Below, in pieces: positions 47,742 through 58,857 of a DNA stretch of 64,000 nt. The DNA comes from Prosapia bicincta (taxonomy: Eukaryota > Arthropoda > Insecta > Hemiptera > Cercopidae). The notes under the pieces are model-generated. The model ran no database searches. It was not told where the DNA came from and was given only the letters and a program-made list of their open reading frames with translations. Both the position numbers and the translations under genes were made by a program. The stretch lies in assembly GCA_036971475.1 (NCBI GenBank), contig JBAIZL010000002.1:335072820-335136819 (forward strand), written 5' to 3'. Position 1 is the first letter of the stretch, and each line of letters opens with the position of its first letter.

Positions 47742-47795
47742 TGTTTTCATTTTTGACTTTAGTAATGATAATACTACTTAAGGAAATTATAACTT
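47583..47795 (+). repeat. Duplicated spacer bordering the minisatellite
   Basis: A 54-bp spacer (GTTTTCATTTTTGACTTTAG, then TAATGATAATACTA and AGGAAATTATAACTT) occurs at about 47584-47637 and again at 47742-47795, either side of the three-unit block. Array plus spacer were therefore copied together. Confidence 0.85.
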
Positions 47796-48175
47796 TTTGC
47801 AGGTGTTTATTTTGTTTGATTACTGATTATTTTTTAAAAACTGTTATTTTTTCATATAAATTATAGCCTTTAGCACGTTCGCTACCTGGTTTCTTTTGAC
47901 AGATTGGCGGTAAAAATTCGATCTTTCCACACAAGATCGCATTAATGTGGGTCTGACCTTCATTACAGACCAAGAGTGGAATGATGTAATAAGTGTTAGT
48001 GAATTAAAGTGTTTTTATTCAGAAAGAATTTGCAAGTGTATAGAAAGAGTTGATATTTCTGCCATATTTCCAATTGTTTAAAAACATTTCTGAAGTCCTA
48101 TCTATGTATAATCCATATTGACAGAAAATTTAGGGGGCTAAATTTAAGATACCTGAACATAAATACACATTTATA

Positions 48176-49405
48176 CAAGGTTTGATAAAAAACTAACTGC
48201 AAGTTTCATTTTTTGAAAACAACATTATTTAACGACAACAGTGTTATCTTCAAAATAGTCTCCTTTAGATAAACACGTATGTCAGTGCTTCTTCCAATCC
48301 CCAAAACACCTGGAACTTGATCTTTGTGAGAGCTTTTAGCTCTTTCAGCTATATGCTCTTAATCCCTGTATAAGTAAAATAATAGTCCTTCAAGGTTTTC
48401 TTTATTTTTGGAAATAGGAAACCGTCACATGGGGTTATATCAGGTGAATATAGAGAGTGAGGCATTCTTAAAGAGCTGAATATTGCCAAAAATTCACAGA
48501 CAAGCAATAAAGTGATTGAATTTCATTATCTTGGTGTAAAAGCCATGAATTGTTTCACCACAAATCTGGGGAGTTTTTTGGATTACTTCTCACATATAGG
48601 GTTGACTTATAGGTAGTACTCCTCATTGATTATCTGACCTATTGTCATGAACTGATAGTGCCCAGTGCTATTCAAATTGAATAAAACTATAAGTGTATCC
48701 TCTACCTTTGATTGGGCTTGTTGGAAATTTTTTGGTCCTAGCAATCTAAAATGGCTTTACTGGGGCGATTGAACGTTCTAACGTCATGCCCATGTTTTGT
48801 TACCCGTTATGATAAGTTTCATTATTTATTGTTGATTTTATTTAGTGACTCCTAAGCTACTTCCATTCAACACTGATTATCCTTGAAATTTAATACCTTT
48901 ACACAAGTTTTGCTGTCATGCATTTCATACCTAAAATATCCAAAAAAATTTCACTGAAGAGCCAATTGATATGCTAAAATCGTTAGAAACATTCTCTGAA
49001 TGTAACTCAGTTATTGTTCATAGTAATTTCTTTGATTTTGTCTGTGCTTTCAACAGTTGTTGAGGTGCTACTGTGTCCAGAACACTAAATGGCTCTAACA
49101 TATTTATGACTATCTTGAAAATGCTTGTACCATTTATAAATCCTTTTTATATTCATAGCAGATTGATAAAAGACAATATTCACCATTTCTAGAAGTTTGT
49201 TATATTTTATTTAGTTTAATGCAAGATATCTCCATTTTTCTAACAAATAAATTCCTGATTTTAAACAAACCTTCTTCATAACTTAAGACAGACTAATGAT
49301 CCAGTCTGCCAGTGACAGAAGCGTTTAAGACAGTTTACCAATATAAATAAGAGAAATTTACTTGTAATAACCAATAAAATTTCCATTACTTTTTGATTCA
49401 CCTCG
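48176..49405 (-). mobile_element. mariner element, decayed
   Basis: TA-flanked (48174-48175, 49406-49407), 1230 bp, a typical mariner length. Ends CAAGGTTTGATAAAAAACTA (left) and, reverse complement, CGAGGTGAATCAAAAAGTAA (right) agree imperfectly. The transposase is readable on the minus strand in pieces. Confidence 0.82.
48220..49265 (-). pseudogene. mariner transposase relic
   Basis: N-terminal part near 49100-49200: IYKWYKHFQDSHKYV and GHSSTSTTVESTDKIKE, matching the mariner helix-turn-helix and GRPSTS region. C-terminal part near 48250-48450: FLFPKIKKTLKDYYFTYTGI, LKALTKI and KGDYFEDNTVVVK, matching the FPKLK...GDYFEGD end. Many stops and frameshifts; middle motifs not clear. Confidence 0.75.
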
Positions 49406-49407
49406 TA

Positions 49408-51335
49408 ATGGCACATATATTCATATATGTCTACATTTTTCTAGAAAAACATTTTTCCATATAAATTAATAGAATATAGTAAGCCCCTCTATTAAAAGGA
49501 AAATTTATAATTAGGAAATTTTCATATGTTATTTGTTGCTATGACTGTAGTAAAACATATTATCCAACTATTATTAGGAAAGTAAGAATAAAATCAATTA
49601 TAACTCATCAAATTTATAATATAAATATAATTCATGTCGTGGTAATTTACCAAACCAACTCGCATCCATTTGAAAACAGTAATTTTTAAACCCAGTAAGA
49701 GCAGTACTGCTATCTTTGTAAATTTTTAAAACGACATATAATGGAAGGGTGATTTGTATCATAATCAAGCGATGTCTTAATCTCTCTTAAAACATAATTT
49801 TATGAAGATATTTCAGAAACATGTGTCAGTTGACAGAATTGAGTTCAATCATTATATAATAATTTTGTTTGCTGTTTAAAATAAAATATTTTTTGCTTGA
49901 GCAAGAATTATTTTTAAAATTGTTGAACCTCTTGGGGCTAAGCTCTTCTCAAACACCTGCCTAGAGCAGCTTATATACTGAATGTTTTCTATAACTCTAT
50001 TTGGAAATTTACACTTCATTTTGTCCTTGGAATTCCTGTTCTAATACCCCTGTTAGTTAGCTAGCTTTCATTTATAATTCTAGAAAATTGTTGAACATAC
50101 AATTAAAGCAAATGGTAAGGCTTCATCACATTTCATGCTAAGTAGAATCAAAGTCATTGCAACAGTTAGAAATAAGTTAATTTTTTAAATTAAAATTCAA
50201 AAATTGGCAAGCTCTATTTTATTTTAATATTAGAATAAACTATTTATTATTGTTACTACATAGAAACAGATTTTCTCACGTCATTGCATGTAATCCTTGC
50301 AATAAGCTTTTACCAGGAAAGCAACAAGTCATTAGACACATATGACACAATATTAGTGGTTGAAAATTAATGAGATGATGTACAGGGAGACTTTAGAAGC
50401 AGGGGTTGTTTCCCTCGTCAATATATGTTGCAAATGTGTTTTGAGAAATGATCTTACAAAAACACAGTATATATTTTAGTTTTACTTCGGGATTTTTAGG
50501 CAATATTTGACTCAATGAACTTTATAAAGCATTATTACTTTTTATAAATAAAGGCAGCAATTCAAATTCTACTACAGTAATAAATTTGTTGCTACAATGT
50601 AAAAATGTCGTTATTCAGTTTAATTTTCTCATGTTAGTTTTCAGTTTTTAATGAGTTTTAAATGCTGAAATAATTTACATGGGTGGTTAAAAAAATGTGA
50701 AAGGAATGTCATTTAAAAAAGACTAAATTAGAACATATTCATGTTAAATTTATTTCTGTAATTTATTTGTATAAAAATATTTTACATTTTAAATCCAAAA
50801 CATTACAGTAATCAATTTACATATATATACAAGGTGACAATAATTATTACAAAATTAATACGAATTGAGATCAGCTGGTTTTTAGAAGTTTCAAGGCCAG
50901 GGCTACATTAAACTCAACTAAATAAATTATACATTGTGCAGGAATGTAACTAGATTACAAATTTCATAATCTTCCTGGATATTGTACTCTTTATAAAGCT
51001 TACTAAGCTAAAAATACTAACTTTAAAAGCACGGCAATGGAGACAGTACATTGGAAATATATTGAATATCTGTCAGGTAAACCCTGGTACAAATCGAGGA
51101 ATTACTTTATCCTTGTAGCAAGGTCTATGTTTTTCTTACTGTATTATGTAATTTAATGACATTATTAGTCTTATTGTTCTTTGTAAATAGTATCCTTCTT
51201 ATGAAACATATTTAGGACCTTATATTTAGAGAAAATGCTGAGTTATATAGCTGAATATATTAGTTATATGGGTCCATTCTATTTGGTTTCCTTGAACAAC
51301 TCTTGTTAACCAATTTTTTATTTTCCTGAAAATCA
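49408..51335 (+). other. intergenic region
   Basis: AT-rich with no recognised gene or repeat. Confidence 0.4.
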
Positions 51336-51340
51336 TGAGC

Positions 51341-51386
51341 CAGGCGGGTATCCAGCAACTTGCTTTAAGGGGGGGGGGAGCGATCG

Positions 51387-51446
<60 letters not shown>

Positions 51447-51881
51447 GGTTAGTTTTGGTTGGTAAAGATTATTTAGATTTTTTGGACTAGGAGACTGACA
51501 GACTTACCTTGGTAAGAGTCCACTCTGTAGTCTTGAAATAGAAACACATAAAAGCATTTAAACAATGATATATTTCAACCACACAGTGGTCTTTGTCAAT
51601 CGAAGAGAAAACACAAAAAGAAATATGAGAGAATGAAATAAAATAAAATAAAATAATTGTAATCACCCAATTGTGATTACAATTATTTTATTTCATTCTC
51701 TCATATTTCTTTTTGTGTTTTCTCTTCGATTGACAAAGACCACTGTGTGGTTGAAATATATCATTGTTTAAGTGCTTTTATGTGTTTCTATTTCAAGACT
51801 ACAGAGTGGACTCTTACCAAGGTAAGTCTGTCAGTCTCCTAGTCCAAAAAATCTAAATAATCTTTACCAACCAAATTAACC

Positions 51882-51949
<68 letters not shown>

Positions 51950-52708
51950 GTGTGTGCGTGCGCCCGTGCGTGTATGTAAAAACATGTAACAAAAATGCTT
52001 AAAATTTTAAAATATTTAATGATTTTAAGTTTTATAAGTATTATTTATTTAAGAATAGAATCAAATATCAAATAAAAATTAAATTCATACTAAAATTAAT
52101 AGTTCGTAGTTAAATAATAAACTCTAGTCGATGGTTGCGTTTTTTTGCGTAAAGATCAATGACAGAATCTATATCAATCTATAAGCTATTATTATAAAAA
52201 TTGTTTATTAAATAATATACGTAGTTATTCTTCCAACACGAACAATTCCGGAGTCAACTGCGAATATTACGCTTGCAAAATTACGTATTGAAATTCATAT
52301 GTTCGAGACTAAGCTTCACTAGCGCTATCTGTTGTTAAAACTTTTAGACATTTACGAGGGTAGGCCGAGGGAACGTGTCACATTTTCAAATTAAAAATTA
52401 AAATTTTATTTTTTATTTACAATAAAAGACGAATTAACTTAAGTAAATTAAGTTAAAATTCGAGTGTATTTATAAAAATAGAGTAGTATTTGTAAGTGAT
52501 TCTATTTTTGTAATTATTCAAAGAGCATTACAATGTTACAAAATTATTATTATATTTATAACAGTTAGGATTTTATATTTGAGAATATATAATAACTTAA
52601 TTATTGAAAAAAGTCCTAATTTAATAATATATTGTCGATTTTTCACCCAAAGTTCTTGAAGGTGGGGGGGGGGGCGATCTCCCCATCGCCCCCCTGGATA
52701 CGCGCCTG
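51341..52708. mobile_element. TIR element with CAGGCG...GTATCCAG ends
   Basis: Left CAGGCGGGTATCCAG (51341-51355), right (reverse complement) CAGGCGCGTATCCAG, ending 52708. Both ends run into G-rich, C-rich tracts with GATCG. Five-base direct repeats TGAGC flank it (51336-51340, 52709-52713). No transposase seen. A (TA)n hairpin element is nested inside at 51396-51943. Superfamily not assigned. Confidence 0.75.
51396..51943. mobile_element. (TA)n-flanked hairpin element, copy 5 (most complete)
   Basis: Full structure: (TA)n, TTTAGGTTAGTTTTGGTTGG, TAAAGATTATTTAGATTTTT, arm to centre AATTGTAATCACCCAATTGTG near 51665, mirror arm, ACCAACCAAATTAACCTAAA, (TA)n. The insertion lies 40 bp inside the host TIR element. 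Arms are nearly perfectly complementary over more than 200 bp. Confidence 0.92.
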
Positions 52709-52713
52709 TGAGC

Positions 52714-53404
52714 TAATTATACATATAGTGTAGAGGGAAAGATAAATTGTTTTGGTAAACATTAACAGATTATTAATATGACCATTTTTCTATCTATGCA
52801 TTATCCAGTGACTTTTTATTATCACAAAGACGTATCAAGAACTACAATTATGTTTATGACCAGGCCTTAGGAGACCAATAGTAATCTCATCTTCTTTGAG
52901 TACAATTTGTTAAATTAAACAAGTCCAAATGAGCGGGGTTATAAAAAGTAAAGTGTTTTTAAAGCCGTTTGACTCTATAATAGTAAACATTTTATGTGCG
53001 TCTGAGATTTGGTGTAGTAATGGGAGGTTTTAAAAGCCTCAGATAATCTTAATTGTGGCTTGAATATTCTCAGTTTTAGAGTTGATGTCAAATCAGTAAA
53101 CATTTATTAGAAGAGGTCAAAATAGTTTTACTTCTACACATTTGATGGGGGATTGTGGTTTTTTTTTGAAGAAATTAACTAATTTTTTGTAAGTAATTTA
53201 TGTGTAAGAGTTTTGGATGAATCTGTAAGTACAGGAATTAAAAGTGTATATTATGGCAATATATATGTGACAGCTTTCTTGGTGACAACTTGAAGCAACT
53301 GTGATGTAATTTTTAATTTAATTAAGTAAAACCTCTTAGTAATGAAAGTAAAGCAGTTATTATTTTTTGATATAGTAAAGCGTATAATTTTTGTAATAAT
53401 TTCC
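52714..53404 (+). other. intergenic spacer
   Basis: AT-rich; nothing recognised. Confidence 0.4.
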
Positions 53405-53470
53405 TCTGATGATCGTTGCTTTCCAATTTAAATGTACATAAGGATTTGAATAAAAAAGTTTGTGATTAAG
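53405..53470 (+). repeat. Single arm of a fold-back/Penelope-terminus-like repeat
   Basis: TCTGATGATCGTTGCTTTCC, then AAATGTACATAAGG and ATTTGAATAAAAAAGTTT, match the right arms at 12231-12300 and 32453-32500 in order. No pairing partner nearby. Confidence 0.6.
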
Positions 53471-53962
53471 AGGATGTTATTTATTGAAATAGAGTTTTTT
53501 TGATGGTTTATAAACACTTAGAGTGTCATAACTATACACCGCTATTCAGGTGCTTTTAGAATGAAAACTCATGAAAGATAGCTGACATTTAAAAGTTTTA
53601 AAGAAAAAACTCTAAAAATACCTGTTTGAGGTAAACTGTAACTACCTAATGGATTTACAGGTAGTGGCAATGCAACTACCAGGATGCAAAATTTGTCTAA
53701 TATAGAGTAATATGATCTAAAGCAGCAGAGATAGAGGGTATGTGAGTCTATCAGAGGGTTTTGACATGGATGTACTTAATACCACAAGATTTTGTGGTAT
53801 AAAGAGTTGAAGATGTAAAACAATAGATACAAGCATACAAAGGCTTAGGTATATGTATACAAAGTAGAAGGCAAAGAAAAGGAGTGCTGAGAGAGAATTA
53901 GGATTGTGTTAAAAACCAAATATAAACAGAAAACCTATAAGTTTTTGAGCTATTAATTTTAA

Positions 53963-55640
53963 CCCTCCAAGTGCTAGTAATAACACTGTAGTGCTAGCTG
54001 TTTTAATGGCGATGTGCATGATTTTTTTGTTTAATTAAATAGAAAATACAAAATACCGCTGAAGTATAACATTATTTTATATCAAAATGTTCACAATAAC
54101 GACGAGAAACAGAAACTGACAAATTATTTCAAAGTATAAAAAACTGCCAATGAATAGAAAACACAAATTTTACTTGAAACTTTTTCTTTCTTTCCAGTTA
54201 ATCTAAGAATCCCCATTGTAAAATATTTGGAATCCACAATATAAAAAAGTTACACAATTCAGTCCTGAATATAGAAAAGTATAACATAGATAGTTTGTAT
54301 TCAAAATTAATTAGTGTTTTTAACATAATATTCACCACCGTAATCAAGAAAAATAAAAAAAAAACATTTCTCATGCCAAATTTTTTTAAAGACGAAACGT
54401 GCACCCCGTTTGTTTGGCATATATTGAATATAAACACATCTATTTTTCATTCCCACCATTGACTCATCGAGGGAAATGTTTTGTTTAGGAATAAAGTACT
54501 TTTTGAAAGTCTTTCATATAATCATAGACCTGCAGAATCTTATATCGTGAGTCGTGCCCAGGTTCACCCTTTGGAATAAGTTGTTGCGAGCTCAGATGAA
54601 AATTAAATCGAATAGACCGAAATCTGTTTAGTGTCATTGTATCAGAGAAAAAACAATTTTTTGGGGGTCTTTCGTGGTGACCAGTAAAATTTATAGTTGT
54701 TTTTGTAGCTTAGGCCTACAATCATGGCAAGAGCAATGTAGCGTTTCATTTCAGTTTTGGTAACATCATATCATTTCTGTAACCTACTAAATCGAGATAA
54801 GTTGCCCAAATCCGTCTAGTTGGCAATTTTTTCTTGGGTATAAACGTTCGTTTCTCTTATCATCAAAGGCCATATAAAGTCAGCGAAGAAAAGAAAAAAA
54901 TATTTGATAGGTTTACTATATCTAGGTGGTAAGTTTTTCACGCCTATAACTCTGAATTCACTTGCCAAATCAACTGGTAGTTCTGAAGGATACATTAACC
55001 CAATTATTATTTGAAGTACTGGTAGATGGTACATTTGAGGTTTCATTTGGAGGTGGTTCATCTTCATATATTCATCATCATCGATATATTATCATCATTA
55101 TCGTCTAAATCGGGGTTATACACCTCTTCACTATAGGATGCCTAATCTAGTAAACTATCATAATTTTCTGGAATTTCTTTCAAATCTGTGTCAATATCAG
55201 AAATGTTTCTTTTAGACTCGTCATCTGATGAATCAAAAAAGACCTTTCTGATTTGACTTCAACGACTTAGTTCACTCATTATTTTTCATGAATCACACAA
55301 CAAACAATCTAATACTTAAAAAAAAATACCCATGTCATAACTAAAACACTAAATAAATCGTAATGAAAAACACTGAACTGTCGCCGACATGCACTATACA
55401 CCATGACTTTTGTAAACCAACTGCTTACTCACAAGCTGTTCAATTAGACCTATTATGTCATCCAACAAGTTTTCCTGCATAGAGTAATAAACAAACCAAC
55501 TCTTTTACTTTATTCTAATATAAAATATAACTGAATTGGAACAAGGGTTATTCTTCGGCAGCGATTATCATGGTCGGCTCGGACTGAGCTATTAGCACTT
55601 CAGAACGCGACCCAAACAGTTCGGACTGAGGCATTAGCAC
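53963..55640 (-). mobile_element. piggyBac element, decayed
   Basis: Left end: TTAA (53959-53962) then CCCTCCAAGTGCTAGTAATA. The right end is degenerate: TATTAGCACTTCAGAACG near 55590 and ATTAGCACATCTAGAG near 55630 resemble the mirrored terminus without a clean TTAA, so the boundary is approximate. Contains a minus-strand piggyBac transposase relic. Confidence 0.75.
54186..55279 (-). pseudogene. piggyBac transposase relic
   Basis: MSELSR-stop-SQIRKVFFDSSDDESKR starts at 55279, with an acidic N-terminus. FFLFFADFIWPLMIRETNVY, then TQEKIAN lies near 54820-54900. SLDESMVGMKNRCVYIQYMP and NKRGARF at 54400-54475 are the hallmark segment around the first catalytic Asp of piggyBac. Further downstream the frame is broken and the other catalytic Asps were not located. 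Confidence 0.82.
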
Positions 55641-57613
55641 ATCTAGAGCCGGATGTGAAATGAATCTATATAATAAAATATGTAGAGGAAAGGCTGAAGG
55701 TAGAAAAAAAGAATGTAAATAGGAAATTTGGCTAGGGTTGAAGCATCAACCATATACTTTACCACTTCAAATATTTTCAAAGAAGGCTTTATAATACATC
55801 TTCAATAAGTCAAATTAAAGAACAAACTCACAAGAAATAGAATACATGAAACGTTTAATCCAACAACAAACTCACTCATTGTAGAAAAATATATATGTTT
55901 CTTGAAACTTCAGACTTTTGTAGAATTATTATGATTTTATAATAAACAACCAATAAAAAATTGTTCTTGTAAAATTATTTAGGACCTCATGTGGTTAGGC
56001 ACTGTTACTGATTACTTTTTTAAAAAAACTGTCCCCTCTTAATCTTTTAAAATGTTATATTGGTTGTTATTTGACAATTGCCACAATCAAGTAAGTTAAC
56101 AAAATACTACATTATATTAGGTCTGTTTTCCCTTGTCTGTGTTTTTAAATATTCATGTTAGTGAAATAAAACCTTAATTCCAAATTGTTTACTTTTGACA
56201 TCAGTTTACTGTTCTTATCACAGGTAACAAATTGACTTGGTTGTTACTTTGAGGTGTACTTTTTAATTTTGATTATTTTCAGACTTAATTATTTTATAAC
56301 AGTGTTAAATAATACTGTTACTCCTTGTAATATTTAGTGTCGAGCCTCCAATGAAGTGACACAGCTAGCTGTTTGGCCTATTTACACCTTAGATTCTAGT
56401 AAAAAAAAACTAAAAATAAAATTGGACAATGATCTTAGTAAACTAATTGAGATTTTTTATGTATATACATTTGCAAAATGTGAAACAGGAAAACTCTACA
56501 AAACAGGGTTTTCATTTAGGACTCGACCAATTGGCAACCTATTTATGTTAAATGTTGAGATTGAACGGATAGAGTCATTATTTAATATTTAATATTTAGT
56601 AAATATATTTCTCATATATATATATATTTTTATATATATCGCAATATGTATTCTTGTGTATTAATAAAGAACTAAGACAAAATACAAATACAAGAATTAT
56701 AATTGAATTTACAATTCAAAGCTTTTCGTTGGCTAACAGAGTACCGAATAATCAACTCAATTTCTCTAAAACAAATTAAGTTAAGAAATAAGTGTAACAG
56801 TCTGTAACTCCCGACATCATCATTAGATCATCATAATTAGTTCTGTAAGTAGTGTGAAGCTTGTTGTTTAATACTGTGCAACCATTTTTCCAAAAGTAGT
56901 AACGCCAGCTGAGTAGTACTGATAAACATAAAACGTTACTAGACAATGTCGGGCCTAGTGGCCCCACGGTATTCGATTCAGCCTACTGGGGTCATTGGAG
57001 CTAGAGTGTTAAGTAAGACAAACCAAGAGAGGATAAGGTCTGGCTATGTAACTTGGGCTGAATTAATCAGAAGGGGTAATTGATAAGGGAAGGCAGGCGG
57101 TTCATAAGGTTATACTGTTTTTGGTAGTTCTGAAAGAGGGAGAAAAACCATAGAAAATTGAAAAAAGACTGATTGGATAAAAATTTGTTTCTTCTCAGGG
57201 TCTGTATGATCAGGGCCTTAGATTAAAGCCTCAGTACCACAAATTTTTTCACCAAGCCCCATAATTCTGTTGTCGGATTGGAGATGTTGAGTGTTTCAGG
57301 TAGATTCATGGGAATGAGGTTTACTAGGTACTAAATTGTTTCCCCTCAGTATTCTTTTGTGTGGAGTGGGCCATGGAATGGCTGGCTCCTTTAGTGTATA
57401 ATACACGATAATGCAAACTGTCATGTCTATAACACTAACAATTTTTGTATTTCTCGAAGTCCTTATTTTATTATCAAGAGCAAAAAATAAATTAAAAAAA
57501 AATAATGTATAGAAATATTTGATTTAAATAAACTTAAAAATGGATAGTAAAATAGAAAATGTTGGGTTGGCTGATAGCGTGTTAATTTATTATGAAAAAG
57601 AACTTTTATAATT
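55641..57613 (+). other. intergenic region with a possible piggyBac-type terminus
   Basis: AT-rich. At 56990-57012, TCATTGGAGCTAGAGTG is followed by TTAA (57009-57012); read in reverse this is TTAA-CACTCTAGCTCCAATGA, resembling the end of a piggyBac-like element, but no partner end was found. A 78-codon frame at 56356-56592 is AT-rich and unrecognised. Confidence 0.35.
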
Positions 57614-58760
57614 GTAACTATTTTAAGAACTAAGTGAAAACTATTAACTTACTGTGCTGACTTGTTTCGAAACTGTCTGTTTATTTGACATAGCCTAACT
57701 TGTTACTTGCAGTTTTTCACTCAAGAATACAGGAGTTTGATGCAGTTTAAGGGCACCGTGGAATGGAAAATATTACTTTTTCGACATTTTTACGTTTTAT
57801 CAATTCTTATTTCTTGGAATATTACCTTTACAATGATTTATAATACATAAGGGTTGCAGTTATATTTCATTTTGAAAAATTCGATTATATAAGACGATGT
57901 ACGCTGCCATGGAAACAAAAAAATCGATTTCTCTCACAACATCAAACGTTTTCATCATTATGCACAATGCTTCTTCTACTCATTTCCGAAATATATTTCA
58001 CTGTCAGGTTTGCTAACCTCTCTATTACAAGCTGCTGTATTTATTACCAAAATCAGCTGTCTGCTCTGAACAATATTGTTTTCATTTACGTTTAGTGAAA
58101 AGTGAAGTGGATATAGGTAATGTACTGGAATTCCATATTATGTCATAATACTGTCCTTTGAGAAATGAAAATGTACATCTTGATACAAATTACATACATC
58201 CAAATTATATAGGAATCAGTGGGGGTATGGAGGTTGACGGTGCCATTACGTAGTTCCATCCAAAAGTACAACGTTCCAAACACAGATTACCTGGGTGATG
58301 GTGATTCTGCTGCCTACAAGTCAGTAGTTGATAGTAATCGATATTGAGTACTGTGACATAAATAAACTTGAATGCAATGGTCACATTAAAAAAAAAGCGT
58401 GTTGGAACTAGATTACGGAAACTGAAATCAACGATTAAAGGAAAACTATCAGATGGGAAACCATTATCTGCAGAAAACCGTATCACCGACCTAAAAAATT
58501 CAAAAGCTTAAATTGTTTTATGGATTAGCAATAAGAAGAAATACAACTGAGAATGACTTGCAGAAAGCTGTATGGGCTACCTTCTTTCATATTCAGTTTA
58601 ACAACGACAAATCGGACGAAATAGCAGGTTAGGCTTTGTCAATGAAACAACAATCGAAAAAGTCACCACAGTAACTATATAGTATTTAGTTCTTAAAAAA
58701 AATTACTTATGATTTAATCAGTGAAATCAAGATGATAGCAACAACCTATGAACTCGAGGA
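57614..58760 (+). mobile_element. Mutator-like DNA element (insect MULE type), decayed
   Basis: Left end TAACTATTTTAAGAACTAAG, then TGAAAACTATTAACTTACTG; right end TTTAGTTCTTAAAAAAAATT near 58687, then ACTTATGATTTAATCAGTGA. Left and right ends are inverted copies and match the short element at 6777-7219. The interior encodes a transposase relic (58203-58660). The right limit is uncertain, somewhere between 58700 and 58770. Confidence 0.7.
58203..58660 (+). pseudogene. Mutator-like transposase fragment
   Basis: Broken frames in order: NYIGISGGMEVDGAIT-stop-FH, YLGDGDSAAYKSVVDSNRY, then RVGTRLRKLKSTIKGKLSDG and KPLSAENRITDL, then LAIRRNTTENDLQKAVWATF. The order GDGDSxxYK, KRxGxRLRxLK, LADGKP...GRLTD, YYGLAIRRN...AVWAxxFH is that of the Mutator-like proteins frequent in insects. 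Stops, frameshifts and missing ends show decay. Confidence 0.75.
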
Positions 58761-58857
58761 AAAACAAAGTAATTTTTACTTAACCTTAACGATGGACATT
58801 GTTACCATCTCCAGCATAACAACTTTTTCAAAAAACACATGTTCATTTTGTCTTTTT

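Noticed and set aside
56356..56592. 78-codon plus-strand frame
   Set aside because: Lys/Ile/Leu-rich frame in AT-rich DNA without recognisable domain or splice context.
58205..58486. 93-codon minus-strand frame
   Set aside because: Antisense to the Mutator-like transposase fragment, which is the coherent reading.
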